Source of the DNA: Echinicola arenosa
GTDB lineage: Bacteria > Bacteroidota > Bacteroidia > Cytophagales > Cyclobacteriaceae
Direction: 5' to 3'
Length of the DNA stretch: 64,000 nucleotides
Assembly: GCF_014841125.1 (NCBI RefSeq)
Contig: NZ_JACYTQ010000003.1
Span: forward strand, 310,001-374,000
The translations under genes were made by a program, and so were the position numbers. Positions within the stretch are counted from its first letter, which is position 1; each line of letters starts with the position of its first letter. Of the stretch, positions 16,420 to 24,817 are shown piece by piece. Under the pieces are notes generated by a model, which was given only the letters and a program-made list of their open reading frames with translations, was not told where the DNA came from and did no database searches.

Positions 16420-16652
16420 CCTTACTTTTTGTCCCCGAAAGTAATCGGGACGGGCTTAGACACAAAAAGTAACAAAAAAGTCAAGCCAGAAATAAAGCTT
16501 CTGCCAGCAAGTCCTACGCTGGCCCGCATTTCTGGCTGCCTCCCGCGCTTACTTATATTATTATCGGAAGGAGTATACGTTTTTAACAGGGGAAGTATAC
16601 CTGTTCACCTAGAGGTGAGTTATCCGAGCTGGAAAGAAAGGTTTACAGTATA
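16420..16652 (+). repeat. R2 interspersed repeat, copy A
   Basis: About 230 bases nearly identical to 25204-25415 (copy B). It begins CCTTACTTTTTGT, carries ACACAAAAAGTAAC as the second arm of an inverted repeat, then CCAGAAATAAAGCTTCTGCC facing GGCCCGCATTTCTGG, and ends near CACCTAGAGGTG and GAGCTGGAAAGAAAGG. Copy A has a 20-base insertion in the first hairpin loop. No coding capacity is evident. Confidence 0.8.
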
Positions 16653-16662
16653 TTTACCTCGT

Positions 16663-16843
16663 ATCCTGGACATATTATAAGACCGCTGCTTGGTGGTATA
16701 GAAGCCGTTTTCCTCGGAGAAGCGGGGGACTTTGATCTTTTGTTCAGGGTAGGTTTTTGACATGGCTTTGTAAACTTCTTGCACAAGAAGTAAGGGTCTT
16801 ATCGTATACGTAAAGTTTACAAAAGTGCAGGGAGAAAACAAAT
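16663..16843 (-). pseudogene. Duplicate of the vsr 5' end and upstream region
   Basis: The 180 bases match 16086-16265 with only about three differences: the first 33 codons of vsr plus its upstream leader. The open frame then runs into R2 sequence. Both copies are followed upstream by similar sequence (AACAAACGGGC against AACAAATGGAC) and an R1 repeat, so the duplicated unit was vsr 5' end plus R1. Confidence 0.85.
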
Positions 16844-16886
16844 GGACGCTTTTATGAATACTTTAAAGGGCATTGGAAGATAGTAG

Positions 16887-16957
16887 TTGAGTCGGAGACT
16901 CAAGTTTAGGTGGTACTGCACCAGTGCGCCGTGGCGTAGCTCAGCTGCTAGGACAAC
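16887..16957 (+). repeat. R1 interspersed repeat, copy 2
   Basis: TTGAGTC-GGA-GACTCAA hairpin, then GTACTGC...CTAGGAC with GCGCC-GT-GGCGT inside. It is followed by a CCCCCTTCAGGGGGGCAGGGGGTGA module (16981-17016). Confidence 0.85.
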
Positions 16958-17069
16958 GGGGATCGCAATGACAGTTGTGGGGGGATTCCCCCTTCAGGGG
17001 GGCAGGGGGTGAGGGAAAGGTGGAGGTGAGAAGATGGGAAGAGGAAGAGTGAGCAGTGAAAGATAGTAG

Positions 17070-17140
17070 TTGAGTCCGAGACTCAAGTTTAGGTGGTCCT
17101 GCACCAGTGCGCCGTGGCGTAGCTCAGCTGTCAGGACAAC
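17070..17140 (+). repeat. R1 interspersed repeat, copy 3
   Basis: The cleanest copy next to the defence island. Stem 1 is TTGAGTC-CGA-GACTCAA (17070-17086). Stem 2 is GTCCTG...CAGGAC enclosing GCGCC-GT-GGCGT. The copy is followed by the same C/G-rich CCCCCTTCAGGGGGG block as copy 2 (17167-17198), 183 bases apart, so copies 2 and 3 are a tandem pair. Confidence 0.88.
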
Positions 17141-17363
17141 AGGTCGCAATGACGTTTGTGGGTGGATTCCCCCTTCAGGGGGGCAGGGGGTGAGGGAAGA
17201 AAAGTGCTTTAGAGGGATTAGAGAGGAGACATAGAGGGAACATCAAGGAGACGTCGTGGGAACATCTAGGGAACGTTCAAATTTTATCTCTGTTTATCTC
17301 ATGTGTTGTAAATAGCTGATTAGTAATGGTTGGGAATGTTTAAACTCTTTTCATGAAATTCAC

Positions 17364-17371
17364 TAACTTTG
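17364..17371 (+). promoter_or_regulatory. -7 box TAACTTTG just before the start of the 53-aa gene
   Basis: It matches the Bacteroidota -7 consensus TAnnTTTG. It ends only 4 bases before the ATG at 17376, so transcription would start at or beside the start codon, giving a leaderless or nearly leaderless message. No -33 TTG is at the usual spacing. Confidence 0.4.
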
Positions 17372-17375
17372 TATT

Positions 17376-17537
17376 ATGAAGGAAAGGAAAGACGATATCA
17401 CTAGACAGATAGAAAACTTCAAACGCAAGATGAAGTCACAAATGCCTAAAATAAGGAAGGAAATTAAGGTATATGAAAATAACGTGGCCATGGGGATCCA
17501 AAACAAACATCCTCAAATAGCTCCTCAATTTAAATAA
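17376..17537 (+). CDS. Small basic protein, 53 aa (candidate)
   Basis: A 53-aa frame, too short for most gene callers. It is highly charged: R-K-D-D near the start, F-K-R-K-M-K, I-R-K-E-I-K, and a C-terminal H-P-Q-I-A-P-Q-F-K. It is probably helical with a positive face, as in small nucleic-acid-binding or antitoxin-like proteins. A fitting -7 box precedes it, and the next gene starts 3 bases after its stop, which supports it being real. Confidence 0.5.
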   Translation: MKERKDDITRQIENFKRKMKSQMPKIRKEIKVYENNVAMGIQNKHPQIAPQFK

Positions 17538-17540
17538 TTC

Positions 17541-17786
17541 ATGCCTCAATTTTTTGTCCTAGATGCTGAGATAGAGAAAAGATTCAGAGAGGGATATGCC
17601 AATTTAAACAAGCATTTCGAATTTTTTGACAACCTACATTTGTTTAACAGTTCATTTTATAATAGGACTCCTCAATACTGTGTTTCGTTTCAAAAGGGAA
17701 AAACAATTAAAAAAGACCATCTGCCTCATTTCTTTAAAAATGTAATTCCTGCATTATATTCAGCAATTCAGGAAATTGATGAATAG
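17541..17786 (+). CDS. Hypothetical protein, 81 aa, second gene of a small pair
   Basis: Begins M-P-Q-F-F-V-L-D-A-E-I-E-K-R-F, three bases after the stop of the 53-aa basic protein. It is rich in Phe, Tyr, His and Asn and lacks a signal or membrane segment. I do not recognise a family. The tight spacing, opposite charge profile and placement in the defence-to-repeat transition would suit a small toxin-antitoxin or regulator pair, but nothing in the sequence proves it. Confidence 0.5.
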   Translation: MPQFFVLDAEIEKRFREGYANLNKHFEFFDNLHLFNSSFYNRTPQYCVSFQKGKTIKKDHLPHFFKNVIPALYSAIQEIDE

Positions 17787-17982
17787 TCGCGCTTTAAAGG
17801 GTAGTGAAAGTACGAAGGGCGTGGAGTTCACAGAGGATGTAATGGGTTGTAATTCTCAGGGCAGGATTATGGGTTTGATCGGAGTCTGGAGACCTGTCTG
17901 CTGCCAGGCAGGCTCCTACTATTATTAAGTTCCAAGTCACCGCTGTGCTAAAGACTTGGAACAACTGAATGGATGTAAGTGG

Positions 17983-18053
17983 CTGAGTCGGAGACTCAAG
18001 TTTATGAGGTCCTGCACCTGTGCGCCGTGGCGTAACTCAGTTAGCATGACAAC
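17983..18053 (+). repeat. R1 interspersed repeat, copy 4
   Basis: CTGAGTC-GGA-GACTCAA, then GTCCTGC...GCATGAC. It lies in the 479-base gap before the zeta pair; the rest of that gap (17787-18265) is non-coding and includes a CCCTCCTATGGGGG hairpin near 18082. Confidence 0.85.
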
Positions 18054-18265
18054 GGGGTCAGTCTTTTAACATTAAGCTTGTCCCTCCTATGGGGGTGTTT
18101 TATTTGTTTTGGGGATTATTTAGTTTTTATCAAACATTTTAAGTTTTTTATCCGGTTTGTTTGCCATTAATAATGGGTTTTGAACAGTCTTTCTATGATC
18201 TGTGTTATATCATTTAATGGAATGTAGTTGTAGTTAGTCTCTATTTTTATAATATTGTAAATGTT

Positions 18266-18481
18266 ATGAGTAAGGATAAGTTAAGATATATCAGCACCCG
18301 TTTGGTAGAAAGGAAATCATCAAAGGCCTTTAAGGAAGGGGCCAAAAAAGCCATGGAGATCAATGGATATGTGATGGTCGCCGAGAAGGGTTGGGTAGTC
18401 AAAAAATATGAAGATGGGCATATAGAAAAAGTAAAGGAAATCAGCCATGGAAGTGATAACCAAAAACTGATTCTGGACTGA
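18266..18481 (+). CDS. Small partner of zeta-type toxin (candidate antitoxin)
   Basis: A 71-aa charged protein (many Lys and Glu) with G-Y-V-M-V-A-E-K-G-W-V-V-K-K. Its TGA overlaps the ATG of the zeta-like gene (TGATG), the arrangement of an antitoxin upstream of its toxin. Relatives of this small protein are known beside zeta-like kinases in Bacteroidota, but I cannot name a family. The function is inferred from position. Confidence 0.6.
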   Translation: MSKDKLRYISTRLVERKSSKAFKEGAKKAMEINGYVMVAEKGWVVKKYEDGHIEKVKEISHGSDNQKLILD

Positions 18482-19275
18482 TGACCAAACGCATGCGAAT
18501 ATTTGCTGGCCCCAACGGTTCAGGAAAAAGTTCCATCATAAAAGCCATTAGAAATACCGAAGTTCAAAGTGGTAAAACGCTGGACTTCGGTATTTATATA
18601 AATGCAGACGATATTGCTCAAGACCTTTACAACAGTGGACTTGATTTTTCGACTTATAAAATAATATATGATCAGCAGGAGTTTGAGGAAGTTGCTCATA
18701 ATTCTGGATTGATCAGAAGAGAATTTCAACTACCAAGACTGCTGCAATGCATAAAAGTATCCAATAACCGTTTAAAGGTCATTCGAAAAATTTCAGATGA
18801 AAAGAGTGACAATCCTTATGAAAGAATTGCTCAAATACTGGCTGATTTTTTAAGAAAGAAATTATTAAAAGAAGGAGTGAAATTTTCCTTCGAAACGGTT
18901 TTTTCTCATCCGAGCAAAGTAGCAATCATCAAACAGGCCAAGGAAGCAGGTTATAAGGTTTACCTTTATTTTGTTTCCACAGAAGATCCAACAATAAATG
19001 TTCATAGGGTAAAGAAGGTCAGAGTTCCCCAGGATGGACACGATGTTCCAGGGGATAGGATTATTGACAGGTATTACCGCTCAATGGATTTGTTATACGA
19101 GGCAGCCCAACATTGTTACCAGGCTTATTTTTTTGATAACTCAAAAGAAGGAGAACGGCATAATCTATTTGCACATTTCAAGCTGAATGGAAGTGGAAAG
19201 AAGGTTTGGAATGATATCAAAAATGAAGAAGTGCCGGAATGGTTCAAGCATTATTATTCGGGGAAAATTGGTTGA
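18481..19275 (+). CDS. Zeta-toxin family P-loop kinase
   Basis: A 264-aa protein. P-loop G-P-N-G-S-G-K-S-S at 9-17; Y-I-N-A-D-D-I-A (35-45) is the zeta-type substrate-binding Asp motif; F-S-F-E-T-V-F-S-H-P and G-Y-K-V-Y-L-Y-F-V-S follow; R-V-K-K-R-V-P-Q-D-G-H-D-V-P and R-Y-Y-R-S provide the lid arginines. Zeta toxins phosphorylate UDP-N-acetylglucosamine and block wall synthesis; members in Bacteroidota may act on other targets. It is coupled to the upstream small gene. It could also be a non-toxic zeta-like ATPase. Confidence 0.8.
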   Translation: MTKRMRIFAGPNGSGKSSIIKAIRNTEVQSGKTLDFGIYINADDIAQDLYNSGLDFSTYKIIYDQQEFEEVAHNSGLIRREFQLPRLLQCIKVSNNRLKVIRKISDEKSDNPYERIAQILADFLRKKLLKEGVKFSFETVFSHPSKVAIIKQAKEAGYKVYLYFVSTEDPTINVHRVKKVRVPQDGHDVPGDRIIDRYYRSMDLLYEAAQHCYQAYFFDNSKEGERHNLFAHFKLNGSGKKVWNDIKNEEVPEWFKHYYSGKIG

Positions 19276-19329
19276 ATTATTAAAATCGTCGCTCCTAGGA
19301 AAAGTATATCTCTTCTTGCTTTTACTCGA

Positions 19330-19450
19330 GGAAATCACAATTCTAGTTAAGACGAACAAATTATAATCTTGGGAGCTGGTAGTATTAAAGAGGTGATATC
19401 GTGGGAGTGTCTAGTGGATGTCCGAATTTTATTTGGTGGTTTTGGAGGGG
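19330..19450 (+). repeat. R3 interspersed repeat, copy 1 (diverged)
   Basis: GACGAACAAATTATAATCTTGGGAG followed by GTGTCTAGTGGATGTCCG and TTTTATTTGGTGGTTTTGGAGG resembles 25706-25795 and 28847-28930. It is diverged and without coding potential. It lies in the 479-base gap after the zeta-like gene. Confidence 0.45.
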
Positions 19451-19525
19451 AAAGGGTAGTCTAATCGGTTAATTGTCGAACCTGTCTTACGGTAGCCAGG
19501 CTGGGGAACTGAGAATTGTGAGGGT

Positions 19526-19669
19526 GCGGAGTTCGGTAAGGGAGTAAAGCGTATTTACTATTGGAGAGGAGGATTGCGCTGGAAGATGACTGAAAATAGC
19601 TGAGTCGGAGACTCAAGTTTAGGAGGCCCTGCACCTGTGCGCCGTGGCGTAACTCAGTTAGCAGGACAA
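19526..19669 (+). repeat. R1 interspersed repeat, copy 5 with long upstream module
   Basis: The core hairpin starts at 19600 (CTGAGTC-GGA-GACTCAA). It is preceded by a 75-base module (GCGGAGTTCGGTAAGGGAG ... GGATTGCGCTGGAAGATG) that also precedes copies 6, 7 and 8 in whole or part. Stem 2 is GGCCCTGC...GCAGGAC, with one mismatch. Confidence 0.85.
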
Positions 19670-19754
19670 GGGGGGGAAATCCAACTTGGTAAAGAATACT
19701 TCTTCACCCTACTGTCCTGGAGTTTGGGTACGATATATAAACATTTCCTTTCAT

Positions 19755-22373
19755 TTAAATCAGTTCCTTTTCTTCTAGGGACTTTTCTAGTCTGGCCTGA
19801 TTTTCCCAGAACCGGTCCTCGATCTTTTGCATGACCTCATCAAATGCTGGATGATCTCTCAAAGGGGTTACCAGTGGGTCGATTTTCATAAATACAAGTA
19901 TCCAGTATTGAAAATTATCCTGCATGGCAAACTTATTTAAATGTTCTATGGCCAGGTCTATTTTTCCCTCATTAGCAAATTTCATGGCCAGGCTTGCATT
20001 TTTGTAGATAGACTGGTCATTTTCACAATATTCGGTATAAGCCTGATAATAATGCTTCGATTGTTCTTTGAAGCCCTTCTTTTCATAGACCTTACCAATC
20101 CTTAAATCATCCTGAGGATAAATATCCAGTCCATTTGCTTCTTTGGCAGATACGAATTTATGGAAGAAATAAAAAGCACTGTCATAGTCTTCCTCGTAAA
20201 AGTAGAAATTGGCCACTTCCTGCAAGATGTCTAATCGTGTGGTATCCCTTTTCCATAGCTGTTTTAACGATTGTTTGGTCCGTTCAATATTAGGTTCCTT
20301 GGCATACATGATCAATGCCTTTACATAAGGTGCAAAATGGTTTTCCGGAAAGAGGTCAAGGGATTTATTGATATAGGTAATCGCCTCATCAACAAAACCA
20401 TTCTGGATAAAGGCGTTGCTAAGGTTTAAGTAGAGATAGCTCAGGGTAACAGCATCATTGGCTGCCACATCAAGCTGCACCCCTTTCAAGGCGTACTCCA
20501 GGTATTTACCCGAGTTGGGAATGATTCTAAAATAGAAATCGGCAAGCATCTGAATTGCAAAAGATGAATTAGGGTTATACTCCAGGGCCTTTTCAAGGTG
20601 CGGCAGGGCTAGACTGTACTCCTTTGTTTGTAGGTAATAAAAAGACTTGGCGATGAGACTCTCTGCAGATTTTGAATCATAAAGCAAGGCCTTATCTGCA
20701 TAACTATTAATCTTTTCGGTGTACTGTTTCTCCAATTGGGATATTTCAAGAAGATAGTATGATATGGCGATGTTGGCATAAGCCAGCGCGAACTCAGGGT
20801 CTAATTCTATCGCTTTTTTCAATAACCCAATGGCTTGTTGAAGCCCATCATGGGTTCTTGAATGAAGCGGGCCAAGTGCCCGAAGATAATAATCATAGGC
20901 CAGCAGGTTTTCAGTAGGTTTTTTCTCTATAAGATCAAGTTCCGAAGGGGTTACAATGACTTCTATGGAGCTGACTATTTTACGAGCCACTTCATTCTGC
21001 AATTCAAAAACATCGACAACTTCCCGGTTATACTGCTCTGCCCAGAGATGCCGATCGGTTGAGGCTTCAATCAGCTGGATGTGGAGTAGTATTTGGTCTC
21101 CGATCTTCTGACCACTGCCTTCCACAAAATAACTGACCTGGAGTTCTTCAGCTATTTCGGGAATGGTCATATCTGTGTTTCTGTATTTTTCCACCGAAGA
21201 TCTGCTGATTACCCTCAGGTCCTTGATTTTTTGAAGATTGTTCAGTGTTGACTCCATAAGCCCATTCACAAAATACTGGTTCGATGAATCACTGCTCTCA
21301 TTTTTGAATGGCAACACGGCTATGGATTTATCATTTGAAATTACAGCAGAATTTGATCCCAATTTTCCATTGAATATTTCAAAGGAGTAGGCAAGGATCG
21401 CTATTAGGAGTACGGTTGTAACTATTAAGGACCATTTTACAATCGGATTTCTCTTTGAGACGCTAGCATCCGAGCGCTCAATAGCACCAAGTTGATCATT
21501 GGAAACAGCATACACTTCTATGGGCTTGGTAACGTTTTTCAGTTTATGAATGCCCATGGACACCGCTAGAAGGTCATCTTGATTTTTAACTTCATCATAC
21601 ACCTTGTCGGAGATATAAATACTTCCAGTCTTGGCAAGTGATTCGATCCGGGAAGCAACATTTACTCCATCCCCGATGATCTCTTCATCTGATACAATGA
21701 TATCACCTGAATGTATTCCAATTCGAATGGGGATTGTAGGCTCCTCCCTAAAAGCAAGTTGCATTTCAATGCCACACCGCACAGCATCGATAGCACTTGA
21801 GAATGTACTTAATGTGCCATCACCATAATACTGCAGAATGCGCCCGTTATATTTTTTGGTTGTAGCATCAAAAACTTTTCTATGCCGATCTCGATAGGCA
21901 ACACCTTTCTTTTCATCCGTTTGCATAAGGGCAGTATACCCCTCAATATCAGTGAACATAATCGCCACTAACTGTCGATGTCTGGCCGATGTGGCTGCTG
22001 AACTTTTATCAAGCTTTCCTCTTCTACCTACCTCACCAGGCGGATAACCATAATATTCTCTGAAGCATTTGATAAAGTAGGAAGTACTTCCAAAGCCAAC
22101 GTTGAAGGAGACTTCCGAAACAGTCAGGGAAGTCTGTCCAAGTATCTCCATACTTTTTTCTAACCGAACCTGACGAATGAACTGACTCGCTGAAAGCTTA
22201 GTTTGTTGCTTGATCTTTCTGAGTAGGTTAGAACGACTCGTATGCATGGCTTCTGCCAGGTCAGAGACACCGAATTCTTCATTGGAGACGTTCTCAAGGA
22301 TGATGGATTCCGCCTGATCCACAAAATTTTCGGTGTTGGAAGGAGTGTCTGACATATCTTTTAGGTAGTTCAA
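19755..22373 (-). CDS. AraC-HTH / class III cyclase-homology / TolB-like / TPR transcriptional regulator
   Basis: An 872-aa multidomain protein. AraC HTH (about 30-112, with V-S-x-V-S-F-N-V-G-F-G-S-T-S-Y-F). Class III nucleotidyl cyclase domain (131-290): F-T-D142-I-E-G-Y, Y-Y-G-D185-G, and V-N238-V-A-S-R242 keep the metal and transition-state residues, but the lysine that normally selects purine (K-x-x-G-D-G) is Gln-Tyr here, so activity or substrate may differ. One membrane span near 312-334. A TolB/FlgO-like domain (A-V-L-P-F-K-N-E-S, about 345-480), then TPRs to the end. The HTH being cytosolic, the TPRs lie outside if the span is real. It is divergent from the ankyrin lipoprotein; the promoter has phased direct repeats. 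Confidence 0.85.
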   Translation of the reverse strand: MNYLKDMSDTPSNTENFVDQAESIILENVSNEEFGVSDLAEAMHTSRSNLLRKIKQQTKLSASQFIRQVRLEKSMEILGQTSLTVSEVSFNVGFGSTSYFIKCFREYYGYPPGEVGRRGKLDKSSAATSARHRQLVAIMFTDIEGYTALMQTDEKKGVAYRDRHRKVFDATTKKYNGRILQYYGDGTLSTFSSAIDAVRCGIEMQLAFREEPTIPIRIGIHSGDIIVSDEEIIGDGVNVASRIESLAKTGSIYISDKVYDEVKNQDDLLAVSMGIHKLKNVTKPIEVYAVSNDQLGAIERSDASVSKRNPIVKWSLIVTTVLLIAILAYSFEIFNGKLGSNSAVISNDKSIAVLPFKNESSDSSNQYFVNGLMESTLNNLQKIKDLRVISRSSVEKYRNTDMTIPEIAEELQVSYFVEGSGQKIGDQILLHIQLIEASTDRHLWAEQYNREVVDVFELQNEVARKIVSSIEVIVTPSELDLIEKKPTENLLAYDYYLRALGPLHSRTHDGLQQAIGLLKKAIELDPEFALAYANIAISYYLLEISQLEKQYTEKINSYADKALLYDSKSAESLIAKSFYYLQTKEYSLALPHLEKALEYNPNSSFAIQMLADFYFRIIPNSGKYLEYALKGVQLDVAANDAVTLSYLYLNLSNAFIQNGFVDEAITYINKSLDLFPENHFAPYVKALIMYAKEPNIERTKQSLKQLWKRDTTRLDILQEVANFYFYEEDYDSAFYFFHKFVSAKEANGLDIYPQDDLRIGKVYEKKGFKEQSKHYYQAYTEYCENDQSIYKNASLAMKFANEGKIDLAIEHLNKFAMQDNFQYWILVFMKIDPLVTPLRDHPAFDEVMQKIEDRFWENQARLEKSLEEKELI

Positions 22374-22411
22374 AAATAATAAAATTTATAGCAATCCAAC
22401 AATATTAGGAT

Positions 22412-22513
22412 TTTCCATAGTACGATGAAGAATTGGGTTATTTGCTTCATAGTTTATATCCCTGCTCCATAGTTTTTATGACTTCCGAAAACTTTATGGA
22501 TTTGGCTTCATAG
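22412..22513. promoter_or_regulatory. Phased direct repeats (TTCATAG type) in the divergent promoter
   Basis: Four near-identical boxes: TTCCATAG (ending 22420), GCTTCATAG (22444-22452), GCTCCATAG (22464-22472) and GCTTCATAG (22505-22513). The steps are 32, 20 and 41 bases, close to whole helical turns (31.5, 21, 42). AraC-family proteins bind direct repeats with such phasing, and one is encoded by the adjacent gene. Autoregulation and control of the ankyrin gene are inferred. Confidence 0.5.
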
Positions 22514-22581
22514 CTCATAGGTCTCACTTTCATTCTTCCCTGATCTTTGTAAAAATCAATTAATCACAAAAAAACAAGATT

Positions 22582-23151
22582 ATGAAAACGTTAAAAAACA
22601 GCTCCTTAGCAGTACTCTTGAGCCTAGTGCTGGCGGTATTATTATCCTCTTGCGGTAATAACAATGGCCACGAGAAAAATAAATCAGGAATGGAAAAGCC
22701 TGAAATGAATATTCACTCCGCAGTACTAAATGGAAACCTGGAAATAGTTAGACAGCATATAAAGGCAGGCACCAACATCGATGAAATAGAACCCATGAGT
22801 GGGTCAACACCTTTAATCTCAGCTGCTACATTCGGAAAAACAGCTATTGCTCAAGCACTGATAGCAGCTGGTGCAGACTTAACCATCTCAAATAAAGAGG
22901 GCACCACACCGCTTCATGCTGCAGCCTTCTTTTGCCGGGTTGAGATTGTACAGTTACTGGTTGATGTCAATGCTGATAGGACACTTAAAAATAATTTCGG
23001 AGCCACTCCCAGGGAAACCGTTATGGGGCCATTTTCTGAGATCAAACCCATCTATGAAATGATACAGCAACAGCTAGCACCATTAGGCATGCAACTGGAT
23101 ATGGAACAGCTCGAAAAGACCCGTCCTGTAATAGCGATGATGCTACAGTAA
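22582..23151 (+). CDS. Ankyrin-repeat lipoprotein
   Basis: A 189-aa protein with a signal peptide ending in lipobox L-L-S-S-C, so it is anchored to a membrane facing the periplasm. Residues 45-160 hold three to four ankyrin repeats (S-T-P-L-I-S-A-A-T-F-G-K and G-T-T-P-L-H-A-A-A-F-F). It is probably a protein-binding or protective lipoprotein. It starts 208 bases from the AraC-cyclase gene and is followed after 24 bases by the acyltransferase gene, so likely co-transcribed. Confidence 0.85.
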   Translation: MKTLKNSSLAVLLSLVLAVLLSSCGNNNGHEKNKSGMEKPEMNIHSAVLNGNLEIVRQHIKAGTNIDEIEPMSGSTPLISAATFGKTAIAQALIAAGADLTISNKEGTTPLHAAAFFCRVEIVQLLVDVNADRTLKNNFGATPRETVMGPFSEIKPIYEMIQQQLAPLGMQLDMEQLEKTRPVIAMMLQ

Positions 23152-23175
23152 CAAATCGCCAAAACAACTAATCTG

Positions 23176-24285
23176 ATGATAACTGAAAGAAGAAACGATA
23201 TTGACTGGCTGCGCGTAATTGCGATAGGATTGCTGCTAATCTACCATGTCGCCATCATTTTCCAGCCATGGGCCATGTTTGTAGGATTTATCAGGAGTGA
23301 TGAATTGATGGAAGGCCTCTGGAAGCCCATGACTATGCTGAATGTCTGGCGGATTCCTTTCCTGTTTTATGTTTCAGGTATGGGTGTTTATTTTGCCATA
23401 CGCAAACGAAACTGGGTGCAACTGTTGACAGAGCGTTCTAAGCGAATTCTTATTCCCTTCGTATTTGGCATAGTAGCTATAGCTCCATTGCATTTTGCGG
23501 TTTTTCAGGAATACTACAATCTGCCTTTAGGCTATTATGCACATCCGGCGCATTTGTGGTTCCTGGGAAATATATTCGCCTATGTGCTGATACTTCTGCC
23601 ACTCTTTTACTACCTGAAGAAAATAGAGGGTGGCAGGTTTATGAAGGGTTTATCGACCTTCATGAGCAACCCACTCGGCCCTCTGTCCGTATCGGTCTTT
23701 TTTATCCTCGAAACTGTGATTGTAAGGCCACAGGTCTTTGAAATGTATGCTCAGACCTGGCATGGTTTCTTCCTTGGATTCCTGGCTTTCTTTTTCGGAT
23801 TTCTTTTTGTGTATGCTGGCAAGACTTTCTGGCAGACTGTTTTGAAATGGAGGTGGCTTTATCTGGGAATGGCGGTGACATTATATGGCATCCGGTTGGT
23901 GGTTTTCGAACTTAAGTCACCCGGTTATTTCATGGCATTCGAATCTCATTGCTGGATCCTTTCGGTTTTCGGATTCGGCTACAAATACCTGAACAAGCCA
24001 AGTAACATTTTAAGCTATCTAAGCCAGGCAGCATACCCGGTGTATATCATTCATATGTTTGTATTGTATTCCGGGGCTGTTATCATTCTTCCATTAGGTA
24101 TACCGGTAATGCTAAAATACATATCTATCACCGTGTTCACGACTATAGGGAGCTGTTTGATTTATGAATTCATCATTAGGAGGATAGGTTTTCTAAGGCC
24201 TTTGTTCGGGTTAAAATGGACCTTTAACAAATTTCAAGACGCAAAAAATGCTGTGGAAACCGTGGGGTCCATAAGAAAAAAATAG
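23176..24285 (+). CDS. Acyltransferase 3 family membrane protein
   Basis: A 369-aa integral membrane protein with about ten hydrophobic segments. The start R-R-N-D-I-D-W-L-R-V-I-A-I-G-L-L-L-I-Y-H carries the family W-L-R and catalytic-like His, and F-Y-V-S-G-M-G fits the family. Such enzymes transfer acyl groups to surface sugars (for example O-acetylation of glycans). It sits 24 bases after the ankyrin gene. The specific substrate is unknown. Confidence 0.85.
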   Translation: MITERRNDIDWLRVIAIGLLLIYHVAIIFQPWAMFVGFIRSDELMEGLWKPMTMLNVWRIPFLFYVSGMGVYFAIRKRNWVQLLTERSKRILIPFVFGIVAIAPLHFAVFQEYYNLPLGYYAHPAHLWFLGNIFAYVLILLPLFYYLKKIEGGRFMKGLSTFMSNPLGPLSVSVFFILETVIVRPQVFEMYAQTWHGFFLGFLAFFFGFLFVYAGKTFWQTVLKWRWLYLGMAVTLYGIRLVVFELKSPGYFMAFESHCWILSVFGFGYKYLNKPSNILSYLSQAAYPVYIIHMFVLYSGAVIILPLGIPVMLKYISITVFTTIGSCLIYEFIIRRIGFLRPLFGLKWTFNKFQDAKNAVETVGSIRKK

Positions 24286-24350
24286 GCTCTTAGATTACCA
24301 TTCAAGCTTCGATTAAACTTCAAAAGTCTCCGTTTTTAAAAATTACTAAT

Positions 24351-24449
24351 ATGAAAAATCTATCTATAATTCTATTGCTGTTCTGCGCACTTAATGCTTT
24401 TGCTCAAACTAATTCACCATCGGGTAAAGAAAATGGAGTAACCACGTAA
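24351..24449 (+). pseudogene. Truncated exported-protein gene (signal peptide fragment)
   Basis: The frame starts with a typical signal peptide (M-K-N-L-S-I-I-L-L-L-F-C-A-L-N-A-F-A-Q, cleaved after A-Q), then about 14 residues, then TAA. It starts 65 bases after the acyltransferase stop. What follows is repeat DNA. It is most likely the head of a secreted-protein gene whose body was lost. Confidence 0.6.
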
Positions 24450-24763
24450 GTGGCGTGTAAGTATACCTTATTTTATTATTACCTACCCTCTTGGGGGAGG
24501 GTGGAACGATCGTACAAGTACCCAAATGGTCGAGCTTCATATAAAACATAACCTGGTTTAATGGGGGATTTGTTGAATTGTCGAATCTGGGGATTGGGGA
24601 ATTGGGAGAGGAGTTCGGTAAGAGGGTAAAGTGTGTTGTCAGTTGAAGATGAGATTGCTTCTCTTGGTCAACCGGAAGAAGCCTGCCTAACGCAGTTTCA
24701 GTAAGGAGCAAAGCGAATTGTCTATTGGGGATGAGGATTGCGCTGGAAGATGGCTGAAAATAG

Positions 24764-24816
24764 CTGAGTCGGAGACTCAGGTTTAGGTGGTCCTGCAACT
24801 CAGTTAGCAGGACAAC
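24764..24816 (+). repeat. R1 interspersed repeat, copy 6 (internal deletion)
   Basis: Stem 1 is CTGAGTC-GGA-GACTCAG, where both the first and last bases changed compared with copies 2 and 3 (T-A became C-G), a covariation. The inside of stem 2 has lost 18 bases. It is directly followed by the long module of copy 7. Confidence 0.85.
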
Positions 24817-24817
24817 G

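Noticed and set aside
16327-16680. 117-codon plus frame
   Set aside because: It crosses R1, R2 and the vsr duplicate, so it is chance.
19637-19834. 65-codon plus frame in the repeat before the AraC-cyclase gene
   Set aside because: Covers R1 and the antisense of the cyclase gene.
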